DNA from: Acetobacterium sp965140355
GTDB taxonomy: Bacteria; Bacillota; Clostridia; Eubacteriales; Eubacteriaceae
Direction of reading: 5' to 3'
Length of the DNA stretch: 64,000 nucleotides
NCBI GenBank assembly: GCA_965140355.1
Contig: OZ223194.1
Location: 1,674,001 to 1,738,000 of the forward strand
The position numbers and the translations under genes were made by a program. The notes beneath the pieces are model-generated. The model had not been told where the DNA came from. It was given only the letters and a program-made list of their open reading frames with translations, and searched no databases. How positions within the stretch are numbered: position 1 is the first letter of the stretch; every line of letters starts with the position of its first letter. This document shows, piece by piece, positions 52,978-61,401 of the stretch.

Positions 52978-53685
52978 TTAAATAGAATCGAGAATAAACA
53001 TATTCAGCGATTTTATCGTTTTTATTTCATCAGTGGTTAAGGTTAAACGATCAGCGGTGATTTCTTCATTTTCCAGTGGATTGGAAGACATCAAAAATTT
53101 TAAAGAAAAAGGGGCAATCGGTCGATAAGAGATACCAAACATCAGACCCCACGTGCTGGATTGGTAATATAATGAATTCAAAATGCAAAAGGACATTTTT
53201 TCCATCGGATTCGCCTGATTGACTAGGTGGACATAGGTAACAAGATCGTATGATTCGACTGAGCCAAGGTAATAAAATGAACATTTTTCGAAATTTTCAA
53301 AAGAAGGAATGTCCATATAAAAGCTGCAGCAGAAATCGTTGCTGTTGGTACTGGGATTAATCGTTAGATAAGACTTAACGATCCGTCGTTTTCGGCCATC
53401 GTAAAAGTAGATGTGCATGTGCCGTTGGCCGTTAAAAGGGCTGTTTAAATTGGTGGAAAGAGATTTTTTTTCAACTTGAAAATCAATAAGTTGATGAATT
53501 TCAACATTTAAAGTTTGTGCAATTTCGTATAAAGTTTGTAAATCGATGGAGATTTGTCCGTTTTCGTATTTGGATACGGTTGATTTACTTTTACTGATTA
53601 ATTCTGAAAATTGGGCAATTGATAAATGCATCTGTTTTCGATAAAATTTTATTTTTTTTCCGACGTAGATTGAAATTGATTCCAT
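52978..53685 (-). CDS. XRE-family regulator with C-terminal sensing domain
   Basis: A 235-residue protein. The first about 65 residues are a Cro/CI-type helix-turn-helix (IKFYRKQMHLSIAQFSELIS, then STVSKYENGQ). The remaining about 165 residues form an unrecognised domain, probably ligand-binding. It is first in a two-gene operon with the activation-domain protein and is divergent from the corrinoid and MttB genes across a 1.3-kb gap, so it is a candidate regulator of both. Confidence 0.85.
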   Translation of the reverse strand: MESISIYVGKKIKFYRKQMHLSIAQFSELISKSKSTVSKYENGQISIDLQTLYEIAQTLNVEIHQLIDFQVEKKSLSTNLNSPFNGQRHMHIYFYDGRKRRIVKSYLTINPSTNSNDFCCSFYMDIPSFENFEKCSFYYLGSVESYDLVTYVHLVNQANPMEKMSFCILNSLYYQSSTWGLMFGISYRPIAPFSLKFLMSSNPLENEEITADRLTLTTDEIKTIKSLNMFILDSI

Positions 53686-54977
53686 AACTTTCCTCGCTTT
53701 ATAAAGAACAAGTTTTTAATCCAGTTTAAAATCAGGAGAAATTAAAATGATTCTAGCCAAAGTATCGATACTTAATCAATAATTTCAAGATGATTATGGA
53801 ATATTGTATACAGAATACAGGTTTCTGTCAATGGTTTAATCATCGCTTTTATGTTTATTTAAAATAGAATTGCGAGAAATAGTGATATCGTATAGAAATA
53901 CTAGGAATAGATCATAAAGAAGAGACCGTTATAAATATTTCCTTAAAATACAATTATAGTTTGATTAATGTTGATATTTATTGAAAAAATAAATATTTAC
54001 TAAAAACAAAGAAAAAAAATTCTTTTCAATAAACTAATTGGCATTGACGATTCTCATGACGAAACAGATGTTGATTGACAGATGCTAAGTTTTAAGATAA
54101 TATTTTGAAAAGTGAATAAATTAAACACGAATAAAATAAATATTGAAATTTGACAAGGAAGTCACTCTAATTCTATGAATTAAGTGGCTTATTTTTGTTT
54201 AAGAACAATTTTAATATTATAATGAGATGGAGGTTTCATTTTTTATTATGTGTTTTTAAAAGCGCTTTCACTCATTCTTCGAAGTAATAAAACAAGATTT
54301 AATTCTTGAAAAATCAGTCAGACGGATTTTAAAAATTAAAGAATCGGTAGAAAAATGTTGGTTTGGATTTTTTTATCGATGTGTTGAATAAAATTTCTGG
54401 AGCAGTTAAAAAAATTAAATGAATTTAGACAATGAGGTCTATCTATTAAATTAATAATTAATAGATAGACTTTTTTCTTTGATGTAGCAAAAATAAAAAG
54501 CATTGCGTAAAATTAATATACGTCATTGAAATAATTTTAGTTTTATTAAAAGCAATAATTGCGGGCTGCTGAATAATTCGTAAACTCGCAATATTACTGA
54601 ATTTAAAGGGAAGTCGTGGTATAATAGGCAAAAAAGAAAGGCCCGAAACCACTTAAAAACTTTAATTAAGAAGTGAATTAAATAGATAAATTCAGTGATA
54701 ATCAAATCTGTTTCAGAAATTTCAAACAACCCATTGACATAAAAATAAACGCCGCCAATCGATACTTTTAATGAAGTCAGAGAAAAGGCTGAAGCGATAA
54801 TAACAGAAATGTATGAATCGTTCGATGGTAGAAAAGTGCACACTTATGCCGGATAGATACATAAGGATCGTTTAAATCTTGTCTTGTCAGGTTATCTCAA
54901 CGTATCTGCGGCTCATTGTCAGCGGGAAAAAAGTCCCATAGGTATTTTAATGAAAAATATTAACAGAGGAGAAAAAG
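53686..54977. other. Long AT-rich intergenic region between the XRE gene and the MttB cluster
   Basis: No gene is convincing. A terminator-like hairpin lies at 54159-54190 (AAGTCACT/AGTGGCTT, imperfect). A strong terminator lies at 54437-54476. An extended -10 sequence, TGGTATAAT, lies at about 54614-54622. A short open stretch near 54770-54857 encodes NEVREKAEAIITEMYESFDG with stops on both sides, possibly a gene remnant. The region probably holds the corrinoid operon promoter and a leader, but I cannot define either further. Confidence 0.5.
54437..54476 (+). terminator. Strong terminator in the leader region of the MttB cluster
   Basis: GTCTATCTATTAA (54437-54449) pairs perfectly with TTAATAGATAGAC (54458-54470), followed by six T. 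It is about 500 bases before the corrinoid gene, and no gene precedes it on that strand. Confidence 0.85.
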
Positions 54978-55616
54978 ATGTCAAAAATTACTGAATTAGC
55001 CGTTATTGTTGAAGAGGGCAGAATCGACGATGTGATTGCCGCCGTTGATGCTGCTGTGGAAGAAGGAAATGCCCCGATGGATATTTTAAATGCCGGATTG
55101 ATCGCTCCGATCAATATCCTTGGTGAAAAATTCAGATTGGGTGAAGTGTATGTACCGGAATTATTGATTTCATCTAAAGCCATGAAAATGGGAGTTGATC
55201 AAATCAAACCATTATTGGCAACCGGAGATGTCACCACTTTGGGAAAAGCAATTTTTTGTACCGTTGAAGGCGATATGCATGATATTGGTAAAAATTTGGT
55301 GGTGTTATTATTGGAAAGTGCTGGTTTTGAAGTTATCGATCTGGGTATGGATGTCGAACCGGATGATATTGTTGAAGCTGTTCAGGAAAATGACGATGCT
55401 CAAATTGTCGGGATGTCAGCGATGTTAACAACAACAATGTATGCGATGAAAGAAACAATTGAAGCATTGGAAGAGGCTGGTCTGCGTGATCGTGTCAAAG
55501 TTTTAATTGGCGGCGCACCGGTTAATCAGATGTTTGCTGAGCAAATTGGGGCCGACGGCTACACCACCAATGCCCCATCGGTTGTGGAATTATGTAAAAA
55601 ATTGATTGTTGCGTAA
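54978..55616 (+). CDS. Corrinoid protein of the MttB system, copy 1
   Basis: A 212-residue methyl carrier of the MtgC/MttC type. The helical cap is about residues 1-88. The D-x-H-x-x-G motif is GDMHDIGKN with His101 as the cobalt ligand. MSAMLTTTMYAM and LIGGAPVNQMFAEQIGADGY follow. It differs from the copy at 60730 by four residues only (positions near 7, 30, and two near the C-terminus). It is 28 bases before the first MttB-family gene and should receive a methyl group from it. Confidence 0.95.
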   Translation: MSKITELAVIVEEGRIDDVIAAVDAAVEEGNAPMDILNAGLIAPINILGEKFRLGEVYVPELLISSKAMKMGVDQIKPLLATGDVTTLGKAIFCTVEGDMHDIGKNLVVLLLESAGFEVIDLGMDVEPDDIVEAVQENDDAQIVGMSAMLTTTMYAMKETIEALEEAGLRDRVKVLIGGAPVNQMFAEQIGADGYTTNAPSVVELCKKLIVA

Positions 55617-55644
55617 TTGCAATAGTCGGAAAATGGAAGGGTAA

Positions 55645-57111
55645 ATGATGAAAGAATTTAACACACGATTTATGGGAGCTAAAGGTGTTTCTTTTCTCAC
55701 ACGGGAAGAAATGGGAAAAATCCACAGCTGTACGCTGGAACTGCTACAAGAAGTAGGGGTGGAAGTTCAGCATAAAGGGGCCCTCGAATTGTTAAAAAAA
55801 GCCGGTTGTATTGTTAATAAAAAACGGGTGTCGATGCCTCCGGGATTAGTGGAATGGGCAATCAAACAAGCACCGTCACGGATTTTGTTGTATGATCGCA
55901 ACGGTGAGTTTGCGATGGATGTCAGCGAAAAAAACTCTTATTATGGTGTTGGCTCAGCTTGTCCAAATATTGTTGATAGTTTCACAGGTGAGATCAGACT
56001 TTGTAATGAGGAAGACAATAAAAACTGTGTAAAGGTTGCCGACGCCATGCCATATATCGATTATATGATGTCAATGGCTCAAGTATATGGACATCCTCGA
56101 AGTTCCTTTGATCATGAATATGCAGCGATGATTCGTTATAGTTCAAAACCACAGGTGGTGATAACCGCAGATTTGGAATCAACTAAAAATGTGGTTGAAA
56201 TGGCCTCGGCTGTTAGAGGTGGAATCGAAGAGTTGGTGAAGAAGCCATTATTTATTCTTTATTGTGAACCAACTTCACCACTGGTTTGTACAAAAGATTC
56301 GGTCGAAAAAGTGATGTATATGGCGGAAAATAATCTGCCGGTACTTTACGCACCCATTCCGATGAACGGAGCGACCGGCCCGATTACCTGTGCCGGATCA
56401 CTGATTCAGGCGAATGCGGAATGTCTGGCGGGACTCGTTATTGCTCAAGTTACCAGACCCGGGGCACCATTCCTGTATGGTGCAATCATTACCAATATGG
56501 ATATGAAGAGTTTACAGCCAACCTATGCATCACCGGAAACGATGATGGAATCTTTGGCAATGTCAGAAATGGGCTGTGATTTTTATCATTTGCCAACTTG
56601 GGGAACGGCTGGTTGTACCAGTTCGAAATTGCCGGATGAACAGGCTGTTTTAGAGGGAACCCAATATATTACTTTAGCTGGCTTATCGGGGGCCAATATC
56701 ATCCACGATGTTGGTTATACAGCCTTTGGTTTGGCTTTTTCACTGGATTTAGTGGTCATGATGAATGATGTTATTGGTCGCGTGAGACGATTGTTTGATG
56801 GTATTAATATGACCAAGGAATACTTATGTATGGATGATTTGAAAGAGGTCGGACCTAAAGGTCATTATCTAGGCCAATTATCGACGCGAAAATTCAATAG
56901 TGAAATGTGGGAATCGGAAATCGAAGACCGTAATGAATATGATCGATGGCAGGATTTAGGTTCCAAAACCATGGGTCAACGAGCCAATGAAATGGTTAAA
57001 GACATTATCGAAAATGGGAAACTCAATACCTTACCAAAAGAAATAGACGATAAAATTGTGGCTATTCTGGATGCTGCGGATGCCAAAGAAAAAGAATTAG
57101 AAAAAAAATAG
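55645..57111 (+). CDS. MttB-superfamily methyltransferase without pyrrolysine, member 1
   Basis: A 488-residue TIM-barrel methyltransferase of the trimethylamine methyltransferase superfamily. HSCTLELLQEVGVEVQHKGA, PPGLVEWAIKQAPSRILLYD and NGATGPITCAGSLIQANAECL are typical blocks. The frame has no internal TAG, so it lacks the pyrrolysine of true MttB. Characterised relatives of this kind (MtgB, MtpB, MtcB, MtyB) demethylate glycine betaine, proline betaine, carnitine or butyrobetaine. Which substrate applies here is unknown. A corrinoid gene precedes it. Confidence 0.93.
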   Translation: MMKEFNTRFMGAKGVSFLTREEMGKIHSCTLELLQEVGVEVQHKGALELLKKAGCIVNKKRVSMPPGLVEWAIKQAPSRILLYDRNGEFAMDVSEKNSYYGVGSACPNIVDSFTGEIRLCNEEDNKNCVKVADAMPYIDYMMSMAQVYGHPRSSFDHEYAAMIRYSSKPQVVITADLESTKNVVEMASAVRGGIEELVKKPLFILYCEPTSPLVCTKDSVEKVMYMAENNLPVLYAPIPMNGATGPITCAGSLIQANAECLAGLVIAQVTRPGAPFLYGAIITNMDMKSLQPTYASPETMMESLAMSEMGCDFYHLPTWGTAGCTSSKLPDEQAVLEGTQYITLAGLSGANIIHDVGYTAFGLAFSLDLVVMMNDVIGRVRRLFDGINMTKEYLCMDDLKEVGPKGHYLGQLSTRKFNSEMWESEIEDRNEYDRWQDLGSKTMGQRANEMVKDIIENGKLNTLPKEIDDKIVAILDAADAKEKELEKK

Positions 57112-57123
57112 ACAAAATTATAG

Positions 57124-57159
57124 GCCAAAAATAATTACAATGGCGTAATTATTTTTGGC
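57124..57159 (+). promoter_or_regulatory. Perfect 15-bp hairpin between two MttB-family genes
   Basis: GCCAAAAATAATTAC (57124-57138) and GTAATTATTTTTGGC (57145-57159) pair perfectly around six bases. No T-run follows. It may be an mRNA processing or stability site, or a weak attenuator, controlling relative output of the two genes. Confidence 0.6.
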
Positions 57160-57183
57160 TGTGCAGAAAAGGAAGTGAATCAA

Positions 57184-58665
57184 GTGGCAATTGAAGGAAT
57201 AAAATCCTATTATTCTGCCAATAAGGCAAGATATACAACAATAACAGAAGCGGAATGCGAAACCATTATTGAAGCAACGTTGGAAATTATGGAAACCGCA
57301 GAACAGATTATTGGCGAAAAAAGAACTTTGGAAATTTTGAAAAAAGCAGGTTGTCCGGTAAATGGCAAGAAAGTTACCATCCCCCGAGAGTTGGTAATAA
57401 AAGCGATTCAAACAGCACCCAGTTCGTTTACTTTATATAATCGTAATGGCGATCCGGCAATGGAAATTGGCGGGACCAACAGTTATTTTGGATTGGGTCC
57501 AACCAATCCATATTTTTGTGATTTTAAAACAGAAGAACGACGAACTTCAGTATCGGAAGATACTAAAAATTCGATGATCATCGCTGATGCCTTGCCAAAT
57601 ATCGATTTTGTGATGTCTTTATCCGGCTCAAATGACGGACCGGCCAATAATGCTGAAGTTATGGAAATGAAAATGATGCTTCAGAATACAACAAAGCCAA
57701 TTATTGGTTGGGGAAACTCACCCGAGGGTATTGCTGAAATCATCGAAATGTGCGGTGTCGTAGCTGGTAGTGTAGAAGCGTTTAAAGAAAAACCGTTTGT
57801 TGGAATTTACGTTGGCGATCCGGTCACTCCGTTAACGCACCCTAAAGATTCGTTGGAAAAACTTTTATATTGCTGCGAAAATAATATTCCGGCAATCTAT
57901 CTCTCGGATTCTCAATTGGGAACCTTAACCCCCGTTACATTAGCTGGTTCAGTGGTAGTGGGATTGGCCGAAGTAATGACCGGTCTGGTGATCAGTCAGC
58001 TTGTTAATGAAGGGTGTGTTTATGTCGGCGGGGTTATTAATCTCAGTGTTGATATGAAGCCCGTTAATGTTTGTTACGGCAGTCCGGAGTTTTGTTTGGG
58101 CAATGGCGCCTGCTACGATGTTCTCCATTATCTGAATCTTCCGATTTGGGGTACTGCCAATATTACTGATTCTAAATTTGTTGACGAACAGGCCGCTATT
58201 GAAGGGTCGATGACCAGTTTGACGTCTTGCCTTAATGGGGCACATATGATTCATGATGCTGGTTTTATTGAAGGGGCGATGTCTGCGGCTCTTGAGCAAA
58301 TCGTTATGAGTAATGAAATCATCAGTTATGCCAGACGGGTGCGAGAAGGAATGGTTATTAATAAAGATACATTAGCACTTGATTTAATCCGGGAAGTGGG
58401 TGCCGGCGGCACGTATATTACGGAGTTGCATACGCTTAAAAATTTCAAAAAAGTATGGGAATCGACCTTATTTGATCATAGCATCTACGATCCGGCCATT
58501 ACGCCGACCCGCATGTATGAACGCATCAAAAATAAAGTAGCTAACATTTTAGACGCGCATGAACCGCAACCACTGGCGCCGGAGATTATCGAAAAAATAG
58601 AGTCGATCTATGAAGCCTCGGTTGAGCGCGTAAATAATGCAAAAAAAACAAAAAACAAAAAATAG
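57184..58665 (+). CDS. MttB-superfamily methyltransferase without pyrrolysine, member 2
   Basis: A 493-residue member of the same superfamily, more distant from members 1 and 3 than those are from each other. LEIMETAEQIIGEKRTLEIL and PRELVIKAIQTAPSSFTLYN are at the start, and LPIWGTANITDSKFVDEQAA and AHMIHDAGFIEGAMS are in the second half. There is no in-frame TAG. It may act on a second methylated amine and share corrinoid protein 1. The GTG at 57184 has normal spacing to aaggaag; a GTG at 57175 is the other option. The C-terminus is a lysine-rich tail. Confidence 0.9.
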   Translation: MAIEGIKSYYSANKARYTTITEAECETIIEATLEIMETAEQIIGEKRTLEILKKAGCPVNGKKVTIPRELVIKAIQTAPSSFTLYNRNGDPAMEIGGTNSYFGLGPTNPYFCDFKTEERRTSVSEDTKNSMIIADALPNIDFVMSLSGSNDGPANNAEVMEMKMMLQNTTKPIIGWGNSPEGIAEIIEMCGVVAGSVEAFKEKPFVGIYVGDPVTPLTHPKDSLEKLLYCCENNIPAIYLSDSQLGTLTPVTLAGSVVVGLAEVMTGLVISQLVNEGCVYVGGVINLSVDMKPVNVCYGSPEFCLGNGACYDVLHYLNLPIWGTANITDSKFVDEQAAIEGSMTSLTSCLNGAHMIHDAGFIEGAMSAALEQIVMSNEIISYARRVREGMVINKDTLALDLIREVGAGGTYITELHTLKNFKKVWESTLFDHSIYDPAITPTRMYERIKNKVANILDAHEPQPLAPEIIEKIESIYEASVERVNNAKKTKNKK

Positions 58666-58728
58666 TGAGTAAATCACTTTTTTAGATAACACACAGTATC
58701 TTAGAATCTACTTATTAAGGAGGGTAAC

Positions 58729-60333
58729 ATGAATTCACAAGAAACAGTCACAAAAAAATGGAATCCGGTATTGATTATTTCACTGATCATTACTTTGTCC
58801 ATTGTTGCCTGGGGTGTTCTTGCTCCGGAGAATTTTGAAGAAGTTGGGGGTTTTGCTTTTGGTTTACTGACCGGTTCATTCGGCTGGTTTTATACTGCTT
58901 CCGTAGGCGCATTTTTGCTTTTTAGCTTATGGATTGGATTTTCAAAATACGGCAATATTAAATTAGGGGCCGATGATTCCAAACCGGAATATAGCACAAC
59001 TTCGTGGTTTGCGATGTTGTTTTCAGCCGGGATGGGAATCGGACTGATATTCTGGGGGGTAGCCGAACCGCTAAACCATTATCTTAATCCCTTGTATGTG
59101 GAACCCGGAACCCCGGCAGCGGCAGAGTTTGCAATTGAAAAATCGTTTTTACACTGGGCACTGCACCCCTGGGCATGTTTTGCTGTCATGGCATTGGCAT
59201 TAGCTTTTATGCAGTTTAGAAAAAACAAAAAAGGATTGATCAGTAGTATTTTTATTCCTTTGGTTGGGGAAAAAATTGTAGATGGCTGGTTTGGAAAAAC
59301 CATCGATATTCTCGCCGTTTTTGCAACCATTGCCGGCGTTGCCACTTCGCTTGGTTTGGGAACGATGCAGATTAATAGTGGACTGAATTTTTTATTTGGG
59401 GTGCCGGAATCGAAAACCATTCAGATTATTATTATTGCGGTGGTAACCTGCTTATTTATCTTATCAGCGGTTTCCGGGATTGGACGGGGAATTAAAATTC
59501 TTTCGAACACTAATATGGTTCTGGCGGCAGCTATTGTAATTATTGCTTTTTTGGTAGGACCAAAAGTTACCACGCTTAGCTTCCTGACCGAAGGGATTGG
59601 CAATTACTTCCAATCAATTGTGGGCGAAACCTTTGCTATTGGCGCTTTTGGTGATTCGGAATGGTATGGCGGCTGGACAATCTTTTATTGGGCGTGGTGG
59701 ATTGCCTGGGCTCCATTCGTTGGTTCTTTTATTGCTAGAATTTCTAAAGGAAGAACGATCAGAGAATTTGTGGCCGGCGTTTTACTGGTACCATCGATTT
59801 TGACGTTTATCTGGTTTTCGGTTTTTGGAAGCATGGGGATTAGTTTAGGACCTGATATCGCCGCTGAAGCAATCAAATCAACATCGACCGCTTGTTTTGT
59901 GGTATTCAGTCATTATCCACTGGGCATTTTGTTGTCCATCGTAACACTTACTTTGGTATGTACCTTTTTTATTACTTCAGCAGATTCAGCAACCTTTGTA
60001 TTAGGCGTTTTTAGCTCAAATGGAAATTTAGATCCTTCAAATAAAATAAAGGTAGTCTGGGGTATTTTAGAATCGGCACTGGCGCTGGTGCTATTAGTTG
60101 GAACAGAAAGTGGATTATCGATGCTGCAGAGTGTTTCAATTGTGGCAGCATTTCCTTTTGGCTTTGTCATGATAGGAGCGATGTTTGCGATGGTAAAACT
60201 GGTCAGAACTGATCCGGGATATGAGGAAGTAACTGAGAAAACGGGAATGCCAGATTTTAAAGACCCGGTATTTCCAGATATTGACAATGAGTTGTCAAAA
60301 CTAGAAACAAAGCCTGCTTTGACAGAAGAATAA
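58729..60333 (+). CDS. BCCT-family betaine/carnitine/choline transporter
   Basis: A 534-residue protein with twelve membrane helices. The BCCT signature region is present (FAMLFSAGMGIGLIFWGVAEPLNHY, then WALHPWACFAVMALALAF, and the substrate-site tryptophan box IFYWAWWIAWAPFVG). It imports quaternary amines with sodium or protons, which matches the substrates of non-pyrrolysine MttB enzymes next to it. It has a ribosome binding site aaggagg and ends in a clean terminator. Confidence 0.96.
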   Translation: MNSQETVTKKWNPVLIISLIITLSIVAWGVLAPENFEEVGGFAFGLLTGSFGWFYTASVGAFLLFSLWIGFSKYGNIKLGADDSKPEYSTTSWFAMLFSAGMGIGLIFWGVAEPLNHYLNPLYVEPGTPAAAEFAIEKSFLHWALHPWACFAVMALALAFMQFRKNKKGLISSIFIPLVGEKIVDGWFGKTIDILAVFATIAGVATSLGLGTMQINSGLNFLFGVPESKTIQIIIIAVVTCLFILSAVSGIGRGIKILSNTNMVLAAAIVIIAFLVGPKVTTLSFLTEGIGNYFQSIVGETFAIGAFGDSEWYGGWTIFYWAWWIAWAPFVGSFIARISKGRTIREFVAGVLLVPSILTFIWFSVFGSMGISLGPDIAAEAIKSTSTACFVVFSHYPLGILLSIVTLTLVCTFFITSADSATFVLGVFSSNGNLDPSNKIKVVWGILESALALVLLVGTESGLSMLQSVSIVAAFPFGFVMIGAMFAMVKLVRTDPGYEEVTEKTGMPDFKDPVFPDIDNELSKLETKPALTEE

Positions 60334-60363
60334 AGTCTTAAATTGAGTATGGTTTTGATGTGC

Positions 60364-60388
60364 AAAAGTCCAGGTATCCTGGACTTTT
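60364..60388 (+). terminator. Rho-independent terminator after the BCCT gene
   Basis: AAAAGTCCAGG (60364-60374) pairs perfectly with CCTGGACTTTT (60378-60388) around a three-base loop. Confidence 0.8.
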
Positions 60389-60564
60389 GTGGCGTTCTAA
60401 AATCCGGTGACATGCCAGCTAAAAGTTTCGTTTAAATATCGTTACCGTTTAAAATTTCGTTATTTAACCCGATAGAAACGATAAAGTAAAGACTAGATCT
60501 AATAAATGAATACTAAAAGGAAACTTGGGTGCCGATATATTTCGTGACGCGAAAAAAAATTGAT

Positions 60565-60681
60565 TTGACGATTAGATTGAAAACTTGTAAAATAATACCA
60601 ACTTAATAAGTAGTTCCAAATAATTGGAAAAGACGAAGAAGTCTGAATTTCAACGCAAACGTTGGTTCAACTTCTTTTTTT
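60565..60681 (+). promoter_or_regulatory. Promoter and attenuator-like leader of corrinoid gene 2
   Basis: TTGACG (60565-60570), 17 bases, TAAAAT (60588-60593) form a promoter. A leader follows with a hairpin TTCCAAATAATTGGAA. An intrinsic terminator has GAAGAAGT (60635-60642) pairing with ACTTCTTT, an inner CAACG/CGTTG stem, and eight T. It lies only about 50 bases before the corrinoid start at 60730, so the gene appears to sit behind an attenuator. No known riboswitch class is recognised. Confidence 0.6.
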
Positions 60682-60729
60682 TATTGATTAAAAACTAAAA
60701 AATTAAATGATGTTCAAAGGAGAAAAGAG

Positions 60730-61368
60730 ATGTCAAAAATTACTGAATTAGCCGCTATCGTTGAAGAGGGCAGAATTGACGACGTAATTGCCGCCGTTGA
60801 TGCTGCTGTGGAAGAAGGAAATACCCCAATGGATATTTTAAATGCCGGGTTGATCGCCCCGATCAATATCCTTGGAGAAAAGTTCAGATTAGGCGAAGTG
60901 TATGTACCGGAATTATTGATTTCATCCAAGGCCATGAAAATGGGTGTTGATCAAATTAAACCATTATTGGCAACCGGAGATGTCACCACTTTGGGAAAAG
61001 CAATCTTTTGTACCGTTGAAGGCGACATGCATGATATTGGTAAAAATCTCGTCGTATTGTTACTCGAAAGTGCCGGTTTTGAAGTTATTGACCTGGGCAT
61101 GGATGTTGAACCGGATGATATTGTTGAAGCTGTTCAGGAAAATGACGATGCTCAAATTGTCGGGATGTCAGCGATGTTAACAACGACAATGTATGCGATG
61201 AAAGAAACGATCGAAGCATTGGAAGAGGCCGGTCTGCGTGATCGTGTCAAAGTTTTAATTGGCGGCGCACCGGTTAATCAGATGTTTGCTGAGCAAATTG
61301 GCGCTGACGGCTACACCACCAATGCCCCATCGGCGGTGGAATTATGTAAAAAATTAGTTGTTGCATAA
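60730..61368 (+). CDS. Corrinoid protein of the MttB system, copy 2
   Basis: A 212-residue protein that is 208 of 212 identical to the copy at 54978, with the same D-x-H-x-x-G motif (GDMHDIGKN, His101). Many synonymous third positions differ, so selection or gene conversion keeps the protein the same. It stands before the third MttB-family gene, 33 bases away, and has its own promoter and attenuator-like leader, so the two copies are probably expressed under different conditions. Confidence 0.95.
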   Translation: MSKITELAAIVEEGRIDDVIAAVDAAVEEGNTPMDILNAGLIAPINILGEKFRLGEVYVPELLISSKAMKMGVDQIKPLLATGDVTTLGKAIFCTVEGDMHDIGKNLVVLLLESAGFEVIDLGMDVEPDDIVEAVQENDDAQIVGMSAMLTTTMYAMKETIEALEEAGLRDRVKVLIGGAPVNQMFAEQIGADGYTTNAPSAVELCKKLVVA

Positions 61369-61401
61369 TTGCGATAACGGGAAAAGGGAAGGATAATAGA
61401 A

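Noticed and set aside
54523..54843. Reverse-strand 106-residue open frame in the AT-rich gap
   Set aside because: Composition is that of AT-rich non-coding DNA, there is no ribosome binding site, and the translation matches no family pattern.
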